A DNA stretch of 64,000 bases, taken from the NCBI RefSeq assembly GCF_017876165.1, contig NZ_JAGINQ010000014.1, forward strand, positions 124,001 through 188,000. The letters are read 5' to 3'. Below, piece by piece: positions 1 through 9,214 of this stretch. The number at the start of each line of letters is the position of its first letter. Position 1 is the stretch's first letter. This stretch comes from Azospirillum soli. Lineage in GTDB: Bacteria > Pseudomonadota > Alphaproteobacteria > Azospirillales > Azospirillaceae. The translations under genes and the position numbers were made by a program. Under the pieces are notes generated by a model, which did no database searches, was not told the DNA's origin, and saw nothing but the letters and a program-made list of their open reading frames with translations.

Positions 1-175
1 CGGGCCGGAGCAGCGCACCCTGCCGCGCGAGATGTTCAGCGGCATCCGCGAGAACATCAGCCCGACCATCACGGCGGTGGCGGTGATCCTGACGACGATC
101 TCCGTGATGCTGCTCGCCACGCTGGAATGGCTGCGCCGCCGCAACGAGAAGCTTCAGGGGAACGTGAACGGTTGA
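1..175 (+). CDS. ABC transporter permease, PotC/PotI type, C-terminal fragment
   Basis: Only the last 57 codons are in the window, in frame from base 2 to a TGA at 173-175. They read as a short loop (GPEQRTLPREMFSGIREN), a hydrophobic segment from about TITAVAVILTTISVMLLA, and a basic cytoplasmic tail (LRRRNEKLQG). This is the usual end of the inner-membrane permease of spermidine/putrescine (PotC/PotI) ABC importers. The context fits: the genes that follow on this strand degrade GABA, the product of putrescine breakdown. The substrate cannot be read from this fragment, and the rest of the transporter would lie to the left of the window. Confidence 0.75.
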   Translation, partial: GPEQRTLPREMFSGIRENISPTITAVAVILTTISVMLLATLEWLRRRNEKLQGNVNG

Positions 176-224
176 TCCGGGATCGGGAGGAGGCCGGCGC
201 GCGGACCGGCCCCCTTCCCGTCCG

Positions 225-1211
225 TCAGCGCCGGCTTTCGTAGTCGGCGAGGATGCGGGCGCCGCGCTCGCCGGTCTTTTCCACCCAGGCGGCAACGGCC
301 GGTTTGGCCGCGGCGCGCAGAGCACCGATGAAGGACTCGCTCAAGCCCGCTGTGATCGTCATCCCGTGTCCGCGCATGGCTTCGTAATTTTTGGCGACAC
401 GGTCCTGAACCACCTGCCACTGGCGCTGCTCCGTGGCCGCCGCCGCATCGAGGATGGCCTTCCGTTGCGCTTCGTTCAGCTTCTCCCAAGCCGCCGAACC
501 GATCGTCGCGAAGCTCAGCGGCGCGGCGTAGTTCAGTTCGGTGAAGTGGGGCAGAACATCCCACAGCTTGCGCCCGGCACCACCGTCGCCGGAGGTCAGC
601 GCCGCGTCCATCTCGCCGCTTTGCAGCTTCGCCACGGCGTCGCCGAAGGAAATGCTGGCGGGCACGGCGGCAAGACGCGCGAAGACGTCCTCCCCGGTCT
701 TGTCATAGGTGCGGATGCGCAGGCCCTTCATGGCGTCGACATTGTCCACCGGCTTCTTGGCCCAGATGCCCGACGGCGGCCACGGGGTGACGTAGAGAAG
801 CTTCTGGTTGTGCGCCGCCAGCGCCCGCTCATACTCCGGGCGGGCAGCCTCCAGCAGAGCGCGCGACTGCGTCGGCGACACCGCGACGAACGGCAGGGAC
901 GACAGCAGGAACAGCGGATCGGCCTTGTCCAGCGCGCCCGCGAACGGGTCGGCCAGATCGACCTCGCCCTTGCCGACCGCCGCGAACAGATCGGCCGACT
1001 TGCCGAGCTTGGCGTCGAAGGCCGTCTCGATGGTCACGTCGCCCCCGGTCAACTCCTTCACCCGGTCGGCGAAAAAGCTGTCGCCCTCGGCGGTGATGGA
1101 GGTCGCCGGATATTCATTGCCCATGCGGAGCTTGACCGGATCGGCCGCCGCGGGAAGGGCCGCGGTGACGGCGAGCAGGACGAACGCCGTTATGCTGTGT
1201 GCGAAGCGCAT
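225..1211 (-). CDS. TRAP transporter periplasmic solute-binding protein (DctP family)
   Basis: 328 residues. An N-terminal Sec signal peptide (about residues 1-23, hydrophobic core AFVLLAVTAALPAAA) is followed by a DctP-type fold that starts VKLRMGNEYP. The block GLRIRTYDKTGEDVFARLAA contains the conserved Arg region that binds the carboxylate of TRAP ligands. The start was placed at the ATG preceded by GAGGAAACAGC; an upstream in-frame ATG lacks a ribosome site and would bury the signal peptide. DctP proteins capture organic acids in the periplasm and deliver them to DctQM membrane subunits. No DctQ or DctM is visible here, so the protein is either an orphan or pairs with genes elsewhere. 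Ligand unknown. Confidence 0.85.
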   Translation of the reverse strand: MRFAHSITAFVLLAVTAALPAAADPVKLRMGNEYPATSITAEGDSFFADRVKELTGGDVTIETAFDAKLGKSADLFAAVGKGEVDLADPFAGALDKADPLFLLSSLPFVAVSPTQSRALLEAARPEYERALAAHNQKLLYVTPWPPSGIWAKKPVDNVDAMKGLRIRTYDKTGEDVFARLAAVPASISFGDAVAKLQSGEMDAALTSGDGGAGRKLWDVLPHFTELNYAAPLSFATIGSAAWEKLNEAQRKAILDAAAATEQRQWQVVQDRVAKNYEAMRGHGMTITAGLSESFIGALRAAAKPAVAAWVEKTGERGARILADYESRR

Positions 1212-1313
1212 GCTGTTTCCTCGGCTGTGCGCGGTTGTTCGATCCGCGATTGTGTGCACGTCGAGGAAAGCAAACCGTATCGGGCACCGGCCGGCAAGGC
1301 CGCAATGTTCCGT

Positions 1314-1970
1314 TTACAGATACGGCGGAGTGCAGGCGCTGATCAGCTCGCACTCCTCATCGCCCAGATTGCGGAAACGGTGGGGGATGCGGCTGTCGAA
1401 CAGATAGGCGTCGCCGGGGCCGAGGATTTCCTTGCGGTCGCCGACCGTCAGTTCGATCTGGCCCTTCACGACGATGCCGCCCTCCTCCGACTCGTGCTGG
1501 AGCATGGTGCGCCCCGTGTCAGCGCCCGGCGCGTAACGCTCGTGCAGGATCTGAAGGTTGCGGCCGCGCAAATCGCCGACCTGCCGGAAGGAGATGGAGC
1601 CGACCTTGTTCTTCACCAGCACGCTGGTCAACTCGACCAGATCGCCGCTCTTGAAGAAGATCTGCTCGCGCGGCGGCAGGTCGTCGGACGAGAAGAACTC
1701 GGCCAGCGTCATCGGGATGCCCTGCAGCACCTTGCGCAGCGACGACACCGACGGGCTGCACCGGTTCTGCTCGATCAGGGAGATGGTGCCGTTGGTGACG
1801 CCCGCGCGTTGCGCCAACTGGCGCTGCGACAGCCCGTGCGTTTCGCGCACCTGCTTCAAACGCGCGCCCACATTGAATTCCATGGCGTCGATATCCTCGG
1901 CATCCAAATCCATGAGCCGACCCCGCTTTTCCTGATGTGAAGCCATACCGGAATCGCGTGTTTTCGTCAT
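1314..1970 (-). CDS. XRE-family regulator with C-terminal cupin (PuuR-like)
   Basis: 218 residues. A helix-turn-helix of the Cro/CI type lies at about residues 35-90 (LKQVRETHGLSQRQLAQ, GVTNGTISLIEQ). A cupin_2 sensor domain lies at about 135-215 (LQHESEEGGIVVKGQIELTVG, GDAYLFDSRIPHRFRN). This is the architecture of PuuR, the repressor of putrescine/GABA catabolism in enterobacteria. It is divergent from gabD-gabT, and an 18-bp palindrome sits in the 83-bp gap, so it most likely represses both itself and gabDT. The ATG at 1970 was taken; ATGs at about 1946 and 1913 are alternatives and the latter has a better GGGG ribosome site. The effector is inferred to be an amine or GABA-pathway metabolite. 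Confidence 0.85.
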   Translation of the reverse strand: MTKTRDSGMASHQEKRGRLMDLDAEDIDAMEFNVGARLKQVRETHGLSQRQLAQRAGVTNGTISLIEQNRCSPSVSSLRKVLQGIPMTLAEFFSSDDLPPREQIFFKSGDLVELTSVLVKNKVGSISFRQVGDLRGRNLQILHERYAPGADTGRTMLQHESEEGGIVVKGQIELTVGDRKEILGPGDAYLFDSRIPHRFRNLGDEECELISACTPPYL

Positions 1971-1995
1971 CAAAAACTCAACACCCGATTGGGGT

Positions 1996-2013
1996 TGTTT
2001 AATTTATTAAACA
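1996..2013. promoter_or_regulatory. 18-bp palindromic operator candidate between regulator and gabD
   Basis: TGTTTAATTTATTAAACA is an 8-bp perfect inverted repeat with a two-base centre. It is the only AT-rich palindrome in the gap between the divergent cupin regulator and gabD, about 40 bp from each start codon. That is where an autoregulating repressor would block both promoters. Binding by the adjacent regulator is inferred. Confidence 0.65.
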
Positions 2014-2053
2014 TGGTACGCTCAACTCACGTTCCAATCCAAGGCGGACAAAG

Positions 2054-3514
2054 ATGCTGTCGCTGAACGACCAGAGCCTTCTGCAAACCCAGGCCTATGT
2101 GAACGGCGCGTGGCGCGACGCGTTCTCCGGCAAGTCCTTCACGGTGACCAACCCGGCCACGGGCGAGGAGATCGCCAAGGTCGCCGATCTCGGCGCCGAG
2201 GAGACGCGGCAGGCCATCAACGCCGCCGACGCCGCCCTGCCGGCGTGGCGCGCCAAGACCGCCAAGGAGCGTGCGGCCATCCTGCGCCGCTGGTTCGAAC
2301 TGATCATGGCCGCGCAGGAGGACCTCGCCGTCCTGATGACGCTGGAGCAGGGCAAGCCCCTGACCGAAGCGCGCGGCGAGGTGGCTTACGGCGCCAGCTT
2401 CATCGAGTGGTTCGCCGAAGAGGGCAAGCGCGTCTACGGCGACGTCATCCCGACCTTCGCCGGCAACAAGCGCATCGTCGTCCTGAAGGAGCCGATCGGC
2501 GTCGTCGCGGCGATCACGCCCTGGAACTTCCCCAACGCGATGATCACCCGCAAGGTCGCCCCGGCGCTCGCCGCCGGCTGCACGGTGGTGGTCAAGCCGG
2601 CCGAGGACACCCCGCTGTCGGCTCTGGCGCTCGCCGTGCTGGCGGAGCGTGCCGGCGTGCCGGCCGGCGTGCTCAACATCGTCACCGGCTCCGACCCCGT
2701 CGCCATCGGCGGCGAGCTGACCGGCAACCCGATCGTGCGCAAGCTGTCCTTCACCGGCTCGACCGAGGTCGGCAAAATCCTGATGCGCCAGTCGGCCGAC
2801 ACGGTGAAGAAGGTGTCGCTGGAGCTGGGCGGCAACGCGCCCTTCATCGTCTTCGACGACGCCGACCTGGACGAGGCGGTCAAGGGCGCTTTGGCGTCGA
2901 AGTACCGCAACAGCGGCCAGACCTGCGTGTGCGCCAACCGCCTGCTGGTGCAGGCCGGCGTTTACGACGCCTTCGCCGCCAAGCTGGTCGAGGCGGTCAA
3001 GCAGATCCGCGTCGGCAACGGCATGGAGACCGGCGTCACCCAGGGCCCGATGATCAACGCCCAAGCCATCGACAAGGTCGAGGAGCTGATGGGCGACGCC
3101 GTCGCCAAGGGCGCCAAGGTCGCGCTCGGCGGCAACCGCCACGCGCTGGGCGGCACCTTCTTCGAGCCGACCATCCTGACCGGCGTCACGACCGAGATGC
3201 GCGTGGCCCGCGAGGAGATCTTCGGCCCGGTCGCCCCGCTGTTCAAGTTCGAGACGGAGGCCGAGGCCATCCGCATGGCGAACGACACCGAATTCGGCCT
3301 CGCCGCCTACTTCTACAGCCGGGACATCGCCCGGGTGTGGCGCGTGGCGGAGCAGCTGGAATACGGCATGGTCGCCATCAACGAAGGCATCCTGTCCACC
3401 GAAGTGGCGCCGTTCGGCGGCATCAAGCAGTCGGGCATCGGCCGCGAAGGCTCCAAGTACGGCATGGATGACTTCCTCGAAATCAAGTACCTGTGCGTCG
3501 GCCTCGGCGCCTGA
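2054..3514 (+). CDS. gabD: Succinate-semialdehyde dehydrogenase (NAD(P)+)
   Basis: 486 residues, the usual GabD length. It oxidises succinic semialdehyde, made by the GABA aminotransferase encoded next, to succinate for the TCA cycle; cytoplasmic. Aldehyde-dehydrogenase landmarks are in place: the oxyanion-hole motif ITPWNFPNAM, the cofactor loop FTGSTEVGK, the general base Glu257 in LELGGNAP, the nucleophile Cys291 in GQTCVCANR and the C-terminal PFGGIKQSGIGREG typical of GabD. The ATG is preceded by AAGGCGGACAAAG. gabT follows after 38 bp, so the two are very likely one transcript under the divergent cupin regulator. Confidence 0.95.
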   Translation: MLSLNDQSLLQTQAYVNGAWRDAFSGKSFTVTNPATGEEIAKVADLGAEETRQAINAADAALPAWRAKTAKERAAILRRWFELIMAAQEDLAVLMTLEQGKPLTEARGEVAYGASFIEWFAEEGKRVYGDVIPTFAGNKRIVVLKEPIGVVAAITPWNFPNAMITRKVAPALAAGCTVVVKPAEDTPLSALALAVLAERAGVPAGVLNIVTGSDPVAIGGELTGNPIVRKLSFTGSTEVGKILMRQSADTVKKVSLELGGNAPFIVFDDADLDEAVKGALASKYRNSGQTCVCANRLLVQAGVYDAFAAKLVEAVKQIRVGNGMETGVTQGPMINAQAIDKVEELMGDAVAKGAKVALGGNRHALGGTFFEPTILTGVTTEMRVAREEIFGPVAPLFKFETEAEAIRMANDTEFGLAAYFYSRDIARVWRVAEQLEYGMVAINEGILSTEVAPFGGIKQSGIGREGSKYGMDDFLEIKYLCVGLGA

Positions 3515-3552
3515 CGCCCCATCGACGACTATTTGCATTGGGGGTTAGAGAC

Positions 3553-4839
3553 ATGAGCAACCAGTCCTTCCAGGCGCGCCGCGAAGCCGCCGTTCCGCGC
3601 GGCCTCGCCAACATGCTGCCGGTCTATGTGGACCGCGCCGAGAACGCCGAGATGTGGGACGTCGAGGGCCGCCGCTTCATCGACTTCGCGGGCGGCATCG
3701 CCGTTCTGAACACCGGCCACCGCCACCCGAAGGTGGTTGAGGCCGTCAAGGCCCAGCTCGACCGCTTCACGCACACCTGTGCGATGGTCACGCCGTACGA
3801 GTCCTTCGTGGCTCTGGCCGAGCGTCTGAACGCGCTGGTCCCCGGCTCCTCGCCGAAGAAGACCGCCTTCTTCACGACGGGTGCCGAGGCGGTGGAGAAC
3901 GCCATCAAGATCGCCCGCGCCCACACCGGCCGCCCGGCGGTGGTCGCCTTCTCCGGCGCCTTCCACGGCCGCACGCTGCTGGCGATGGCGCTGACCGGCA
4001 AGGTCGTGCCCTACAAGGTCGGCTTCGGCCCCTTCCCGGCCGAGGTCTACCACGCGCCCTTCCCCAACGCCTATCGCGGCGTTTCGGTCGAGGACAGCCT
4101 GAAGGCGCTGGATCTGCTGTTCAAGTCGGACGTGGACCCGAGCCGCGTCGCCGCCATCATCGTCGAGCCCGTGCAGGGCGAGGGCGGCTTCAACGCGGCC
4201 CCGCCGGAGTTCCTCCAGGCACTCCGCCAGCTGTGCACCCAGCACGGCATCGTCTTCATCGTTGATGAGATCCAGACCGGCTTCGCCCGCACCGGCAAGA
4301 TGTTCGCCATCGAGCATGCCGGCGTCGAGCCCGACCTGATGACCATGGCGAAGAGCCTCGCCGGCGGCTTCCCGCTGTCGGCCGTCACCGGCAAGGCGGA
4401 GCTGATGGACGCCCCGATCCCCGGCGGCATCGGCGGCACCTACGCCGGCAACCCGCTGGCGACCACGGCGGCCATCGCCGTCCTGGACGTCATTGAGGAA
4501 GAGAAGCTGATCGAGCGCTCGCAGGCCATCGGCGACAAGATCGCCGGCCGCTTCCGCGCCATGGCCCAGCGCAACACGCTGTCGGCCATAGGCGACGTGC
4601 GCAACCTCGGCGCCATGATCGCCATGGAGCTGGTCAAGGACCGCGCCACCAAGGAGCCGGCGCCGGAGCTGACCAAGGCGCTGGTCGCCAAGGCGGCGGA
4701 AAAGGGCCTGGTCCTGCTGTCCTGCGGCACCTACGGCAACGTGATCCGCGTCCTGGTTCCGCTGACCGCGTCGGACGCGCTGATCGACGAGGGCCTGGAC
4801 ATCATCGAGCGCTCGCTCGAAGAGCTGGTCGCGGCCTGA
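3553..4839 (+). CDS. gabT: 4-aminobutyrate aminotransferase
   Basis: 428 residues, class III PLP aminotransferase. It transfers the amino group of GABA to 2-oxoglutarate, giving succinic semialdehyde for GabD. Visible landmarks: TGAEAVENAIKIARAHTGR (cofactor phosphate region), AFHGRTLLAMALTGK, the PLP Asp in IVDEIQTGFARTGK and the PLP Lys267 in MTMAKSLAGGFPLSA. The start was placed at MSNQSF, preceded by GGGGGTTAGAG; the frame stays open upstream into the end of gabD. A strong intrinsic terminator follows 30 bp after the stop and closes the gabDT operon. Confidence 0.95.
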   Translation: MSNQSFQARREAAVPRGLANMLPVYVDRAENAEMWDVEGRRFIDFAGGIAVLNTGHRHPKVVEAVKAQLDRFTHTCAMVTPYESFVALAERLNALVPGSSPKKTAFFTTGAEAVENAIKIARAHTGRPAVVAFSGAFHGRTLLAMALTGKVVPYKVGFGPFPAEVYHAPFPNAYRGVSVEDSLKALDLLFKSDVDPSRVAAIIVEPVQGEGGFNAAPPEFLQALRQLCTQHGIVFIVDEIQTGFARTGKMFAIEHAGVEPDLMTMAKSLAGGFPLSAVTGKAELMDAPIPGGIGGTYAGNPLATTAAIAVLDVIEEEKLIERSQAIGDKIAGRFRAMAQRNTLSAIGDVRNLGAMIAMELVKDRATKEPAPELTKALVAKAAEKGLVLLSCGTYGNVIRVLVPLTASDALIDEGLDIIERSLEELVAA

Positions 4840-4869
4840 TCGTTTTCTGTACCGGTTCCCCTCACTGAA

Positions 4870-4904
4870 AAGCCCTCCTCCCGCAAGGGAGGAGGGCTTC
4901 TTTT
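4870..4904 (+). terminator. Rho-independent terminator of gabDT
   Basis: A perfect 13-bp stem (AAGCCCTCCTCCC / GGGAGGAGGGCTT) with a GCAA tetraloop is followed by CTTTT. It starts 30 bp after the gabT stop codon. Confidence 0.9.
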
Positions 4905-5043
4905 GTGTGGAAAGGCGCTGCGCCGGGTCCCAGGGTGATGGCATCCGGAGACTGTCGTCGTTTCCCATAAGGCAGCCGTCATTCCCGCGTGGGCGCACGG
5001 CTGTCTGGTGAAACATTTCCGCTTGGAGCGTTCTGTTTCCTCA

Positions 5044-5153
5044 CCGTCATCCCCGCGCAGGCGGGGATCCAGAAAAAGCCGCGACAGCGGCGACATGAGT
5101 CATAAGGCTCGCGGACGCTCGCTTCCGGATCCCCGCTTTTGCGGGGATGACGG
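5044..5153. repeat. REPIN-like pair of inverted palindromic repeats
   Basis: Two 27-bp REP-like units face each other, at 5044-5070 (CCGTCATCCCCGC...GGGGATCC) and 5127-5153 (GGATCCCCGC...GGGGATGACGG). Each is itself a small palindrome, CCCCGC-GCGGGG. They are separated by 56 bp of unrelated sequence. A degenerate third copy (CCGTCATTCCCGCGTGGGCG) lies at 4977-4996. The arrangement matches REP doublets that are mobilised as one unit. It fills most of the 395 bp between the gabT terminator and the convergent AstE-like gene; I see no gene there. Confidence 0.7.
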
Positions 5154-5234
5154 CTTTCCTGTTGCGAAACGATCGTCTCCTCAGGCGATTGCCAGGATGG
5201 GGGCTCACCGCCCCCTCCCAACCACAAGAGACGA

Positions 5235-6350
5235 TCACGCGCTCAGCAGCGGCCCGGTACGGCGCAGCGCCGTCCCCGCGACCTTGGCGACCCGCCCGCC
5301 CGGCGCCACGAAGCGCGTGGCGATGCGGGCGAACAGCAACCCGGCCGATTCCGTGCGGATCGGCGCGACGGTCCCATCCACCGGGTTCACGACATCGGCA
5401 ACCACCTCGCCGACCTCCACCCGCTCGCCCACCCTCCGGTGAAACACCAGCACCCCGCCGACCGGCGCGGTGAGCGGCTCGACGGACTCCAGCGGCGTCG
5501 GCGCGCAGAGCGCGTCCGGCAGGGCCGGCGGCTCGCCCGTCACAACCCCGGCATGGACGAGGAAGCCGGCGATGGCCTGTGCGTCCGCTTCCGCCACGCC
5601 ATGCTCCACGTCGGCCTGTCCGCGCAGTTCCACCGTCACCGAATGGCAGCCGAAGGGGATGGCCTTGTCCGGCCAGCGCTCGCGCAGCTCGTTCCACGGC
5701 CGGCTGCCCGCCTCGTCGAAGGGATCGCCGCCGGAATTCGTGGCGAGGAACACCGCCTGCGCGCCCAGCAGCCGTTGCAGCGGCGCGAAAGCCTCCGCCG
5801 AGGGCGTCAGGGTGTAGAGGTGCATGACCGCTTCGTTGTCGCAATGCAGGTCCAGCACATAGTCGGCCTGGACCGCCAGCCCGAGCAGCGCGTGCTTCAG
5901 ATGCTCCGTCGCCGTCTGCGGCTTGCGCTCCGCCAGGGCTTCGGCCAGCGCGGCGCGGATGGCGGCGGCGTTGGCCGCTTCGTCGGCGCCCAGCCGGTCG
6001 GCGACCCGCTCGGCCACGGCCTCGGTCAGATAGGCGTAATCGCGGTTGAAGTTCCGGCCGTCGGCGAGGTCGAACCGCCCGACCGGCTCCCCCATCACCG
6101 ACTGCGCCAGCCCGATGGGGTTGGCGACCGGCACCAGGATCACCTCGCCCACGATCCGTCCCTGCGCTTCCAACTCCACAAGGATGCGGCGCAGCTTGTC
6201 GGCGACCAGCATGGCCGGGATCTCGTCGGCGTGCAGCGAGGCTTGAAGGTAGACGCAGGGCCGCGCGCCCCGCGTCCCGAAGCGCTGCACGGTCAAGGTC
6301 CGCTGGGTGCCCGGCGTCGCCGTGGGCAGGGCGAGGGTTTCGGTGTGCAT
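5235..6350 (-). CDS. Succinylglutamate desuccinylase/aspartoacylase-family zinc hydrolase
   Basis: 371 residues, M14-type zinc carboxypeptidase fold of the AstE/AspA family. The zinc ligands appear as His40 and Glu43 in SLHADEIP and a His in YVLDLHCDNE. The C-terminal beta-rich part (APVGGVLVFHRRVGERVEVGEVV) resembles the lipoyl-like tail of this family. AstE removes succinate from N-succinylglutamate at the end of the AST arginine pathway, but astA, astB and astD are absent and the gene follows rocD and arginase. It more probably deacylates another N-acyl amino acid. It is the last gene of the rocF-rocD operon, 40 bp after rocD. Exact substrate unknown. Confidence 0.8.
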   Translation of the reverse strand: MHTETLALPTATPGTQRTLTVQRFGTRGARPCVYLQASLHADEIPAMLVADKLRRILVELEAQGRIVGEVILVPVANPIGLAQSVMGEPVGRFDLADGRNFNRDYAYLTEAVAERVADRLGADEAANAAAIRAALAEALAERKPQTATEHLKHALLGLAVQADYVLDLHCDNEAVMHLYTLTPSAEAFAPLQRLLGAQAVFLATNSGGDPFDEAGSRPWNELRERWPDKAIPFGCHSVTVELRGQADVEHGVAEADAQAIAGFLVHAGVVTGEPPALPDALCAPTPLESVEPLTAPVGGVLVFHRRVGERVEVGEVVADVVNPVDGTVAPIRTESAGLLFARIATRFVAPGGRVAKVAGTALRRTGPLLSA

Positions 6351-6390
6351 GTCGGGTCCGAAATGGTGAAGGCTGGTGTCGGCGCCTCGA

Positions 6391-7605
<1,215 letters not shown>

Positions 7606-7642
7606 GGCGTTTTCTCCAGTTTAAAATTTTAGACGGCTCGGC

Positions 7643-8614
7643 TCAAACAGCCTGCCCGCCGATCTGGGATTGGGTGACGGCCGGGTCGATGATGCGGCGG
7701 CCGAACAGGCTCGCCACCAGATCGACCAGAAGAAGGGCGCTCTTGCCCCGCTCGTCGAGGAAGGGATTCAGCTCCACCACGTCCACCGACCCGACGATGT
7801 CCGCGTCGTGCAGCATCTCCATGATCAGGTGCGCCTCGCGGTAGGTCGCCCCGCCCAGCACCGCCGTGCCCACGGCCGGCGCGATGGACGGGTCCAGGAA
7901 ATCCACGTCCAGGCTGACGTGCAGATGCCCGCCGGCCGCCTTCACCCGCTCGATGATGCGGCGCATCTGGACCGCGACGCCCAACTCGTCGATCAGGCGC
8001 ATGTCCACCACATCGACACCGCGCGCCCGCAGCAGACGCCGCTCGTCCGGGTCCACGGAGCGGATGCCGAACAGATGCACATGCGCGGGATCGACCAGAG
8101 GCCGCTGATCGTCCGGGAAAATCCCGTCGAACCCGTCTTCGCCGCACAGCAGGGCCACCGGCATGCCGTGCATGTTCCCCGACGGCGAGGTGGCCGGCGT
8201 GTTGAAATCCGCATGCGCATCCAGCCACAGCACGAACAGCGGCTTGCCCACGTCCCGGCAATGGCGCGCCACGCCGGTGACCGAGCCCATGGACAGGCTA
8301 TGGTCGCCGCCCAGGAACACCGGCACGCCGCCATCCCGCATCATGCGATGGGAACGGTCGGCCAGCGCCCGCGACCAAGCCGCGATCTCGGCCAGCCGCG
8401 CGGCGTTCGCCGGGCTCGCGTTCCATTGTTCCGGCTTGTGGTCCGGCTTGGACGGCTCCGGCACGAGATCGCCGAGGTCGCGCACCTCATGCCCCAGATC
8501 GCGCAACGCCCGGACCAGCCCCGCCGTGCGCAACGCCGCCGGCCCCATCACGGCCCCCGGATGACCGGCCCCCGCCTCGATGGGAATGCCCAGGATCTCC
8601 ACGAACCGAGTCAT
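7643..8614 (-). CDS. rocF: Arginase
   Basis: 323 residues. It hydrolyses L-arginine to ornithine and urea with a binuclear Mn centre. All metal motifs are visible: GGDHSLSMGS, WLDAHADFNTPATSPSGNMHG and SLDVDFLDPSIAPAVGT. The start was placed at MTRFVEILGIP, preceded by AGGGGAGAG; the frame is open further upstream but without family-like sequence. It is the first gene of a minus-strand operon with rocD and the AstE-like hydrolase, and divergent from an Lrp/AsnC regulator, the classical local activator of arginine or ornithine catabolism in alphaproteobacteria. Confidence 0.93.
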   Translation of the reverse strand: MTRFVEILGIPIEAGAGHPGAVMGPAALRTAGLVRALRDLGHEVRDLGDLVPEPSKPDHKPEQWNASPANAARLAEIAAWSRALADRSHRMMRDGGVPVFLGGDHSLSMGSVTGVARHCRDVGKPLFVLWLDAHADFNTPATSPSGNMHGMPVALLCGEDGFDGIFPDDQRPLVDPAHVHLFGIRSVDPDERRLLRARGVDVVDMRLIDELGVAVQMRRIIERVKAAGGHLHVSLDVDFLDPSIAPAVGTAVLGGATYREAHLIMEMLHDADIVGSVDVVELNPFLDERGKSALLLVDLVASLFGRRIIDPAVTQSQIGGQAV

Positions 8615-8714
8615 GCGCGTCTCTCCCCTCTGCCATGCGCTGAGCGCTTTGAGACAAATATCGAGGGAGGCGAAGGCGACAGAAAGCCCGAAAAGTGCCA
8701 ACAAACGGCAGCCA

Positions 8715-8747
8715 TTTTGACAGTTTGCGCAATCCGACTTATCAAAA
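8715..8747. promoter_or_regulatory. Divergent promoter and symmetrical site between rocF and the Lrp gene
   Basis: TTGACA (8717-8722) and TATCAA (8740-8745) are 17 bp apart and read towards the Lrp gene. On the other strand the same bases give TTGATA and TGTCAA, facing rocF. TTTTGA and TCAAAA (8715-8720 and 8742-8747) form an inverted repeat around the spacer. A site that is both a promoter and a dyad is what a divergently encoded Lrp/AsnC regulator would bind. Confidence 0.45.
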
Positions 8748-8751
8748 CGGC

Positions 8752-9180
8752 ATGGACGATCTCGACCACCGCCTGCTGGCCATGCTGCGCGCGGACGCGC
8801 GCCGCTCCGTCGCCAGCCTCGCCGCCGAACTGAAGGTGTCGCGTGCCACGGTGCGCGCCCGCATCGACCGGCTGGTCGAAAGCGGTGTGATCGCCGGCTT
8901 CACGCTGCTGCTGCGCAAGGACGTGCGCCCGGCCACGGTGCGCGCCATCACCATGATCGAAGTGGAAGGCCGCGCCGCCGACGCGGTGATCGCCCGCCTG
9001 CACGGCTTTCCGGAGGTGCGGACGCTCTACACCACCAACGGGCGCTGGGACGTGGTCGCTGAAATTGAAACGGACTCGCTGGAGGCGTTCGACGACACCC
9101 TGCGCCGCATCCGCCAGATCGTCGGCATCGCCTCGACCGAGACCAGCATTCTGCTGTCGGCGCGCAAGGCGGTGCTGTAG
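8752..9180 (+). CDS. Lrp/AsnC-family transcriptional regulator
   Basis: 142 residues. An N-terminal winged HTH (about 3-50: DDLDHRLLAMLRADARRSVA, SRATVRARIDRLVESGVI) is followed by a RAM/AsnC ligand-binding domain (about 65-140: ITMIEVEGRAADAVIARL, GRWDVVAEIETDS). The divergent neighbour is the arginase-ornithine aminotransferase operon, so this is most likely its arginine- or ornithine-responsive regulator. The start was set at MDDLDHRLL, where the family begins; the frame extends 19 codons upstream through the putative promoter. There is no Shine-Dalgarno sequence before this ATG, and the predicted -10 box ends only 6 bp ahead, so the message may be leaderless. Confidence 0.9.
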   Translation: MDDLDHRLLAMLRADARRSVASLAAELKVSRATVRARIDRLVESGVIAGFTLLLRKDVRPATVRAITMIEVEGRAADAVIARLHGFPEVRTLYTTNGRWDVVAEIETDSLEAFDDTLRRIRQIVGIASTETSILLSARKAVL

Positions 9181-9181
9181 C

Positions 9182-9206
9182 GGGCGGGTGTCGTTTGCAC
9201 CCGCCC
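9182..9206. terminator. Hairpin between convergent Lrp and ParA-like genes
   Basis: GGGCGGGTG and CACCCGCCC form a 9-bp stem with a 7-nt loop, starting just after the Lrp stop codon. There is no real T-tract, only TCCTC, so efficiency is doubtful. It sits between the two convergent stops. Confidence 0.45.
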
Positions 9207-9214
9207 TCCTCAAA

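Noticed and set aside
2027-3538. Long open frame antisense to gabD, and similar frames antisense to gabT, tyrS and the asparagine synthetase gene
   Set aside because: Same GC-driven shadow effect; composition is His/Gln/Arg/Gly-rich and unlike any protein family.
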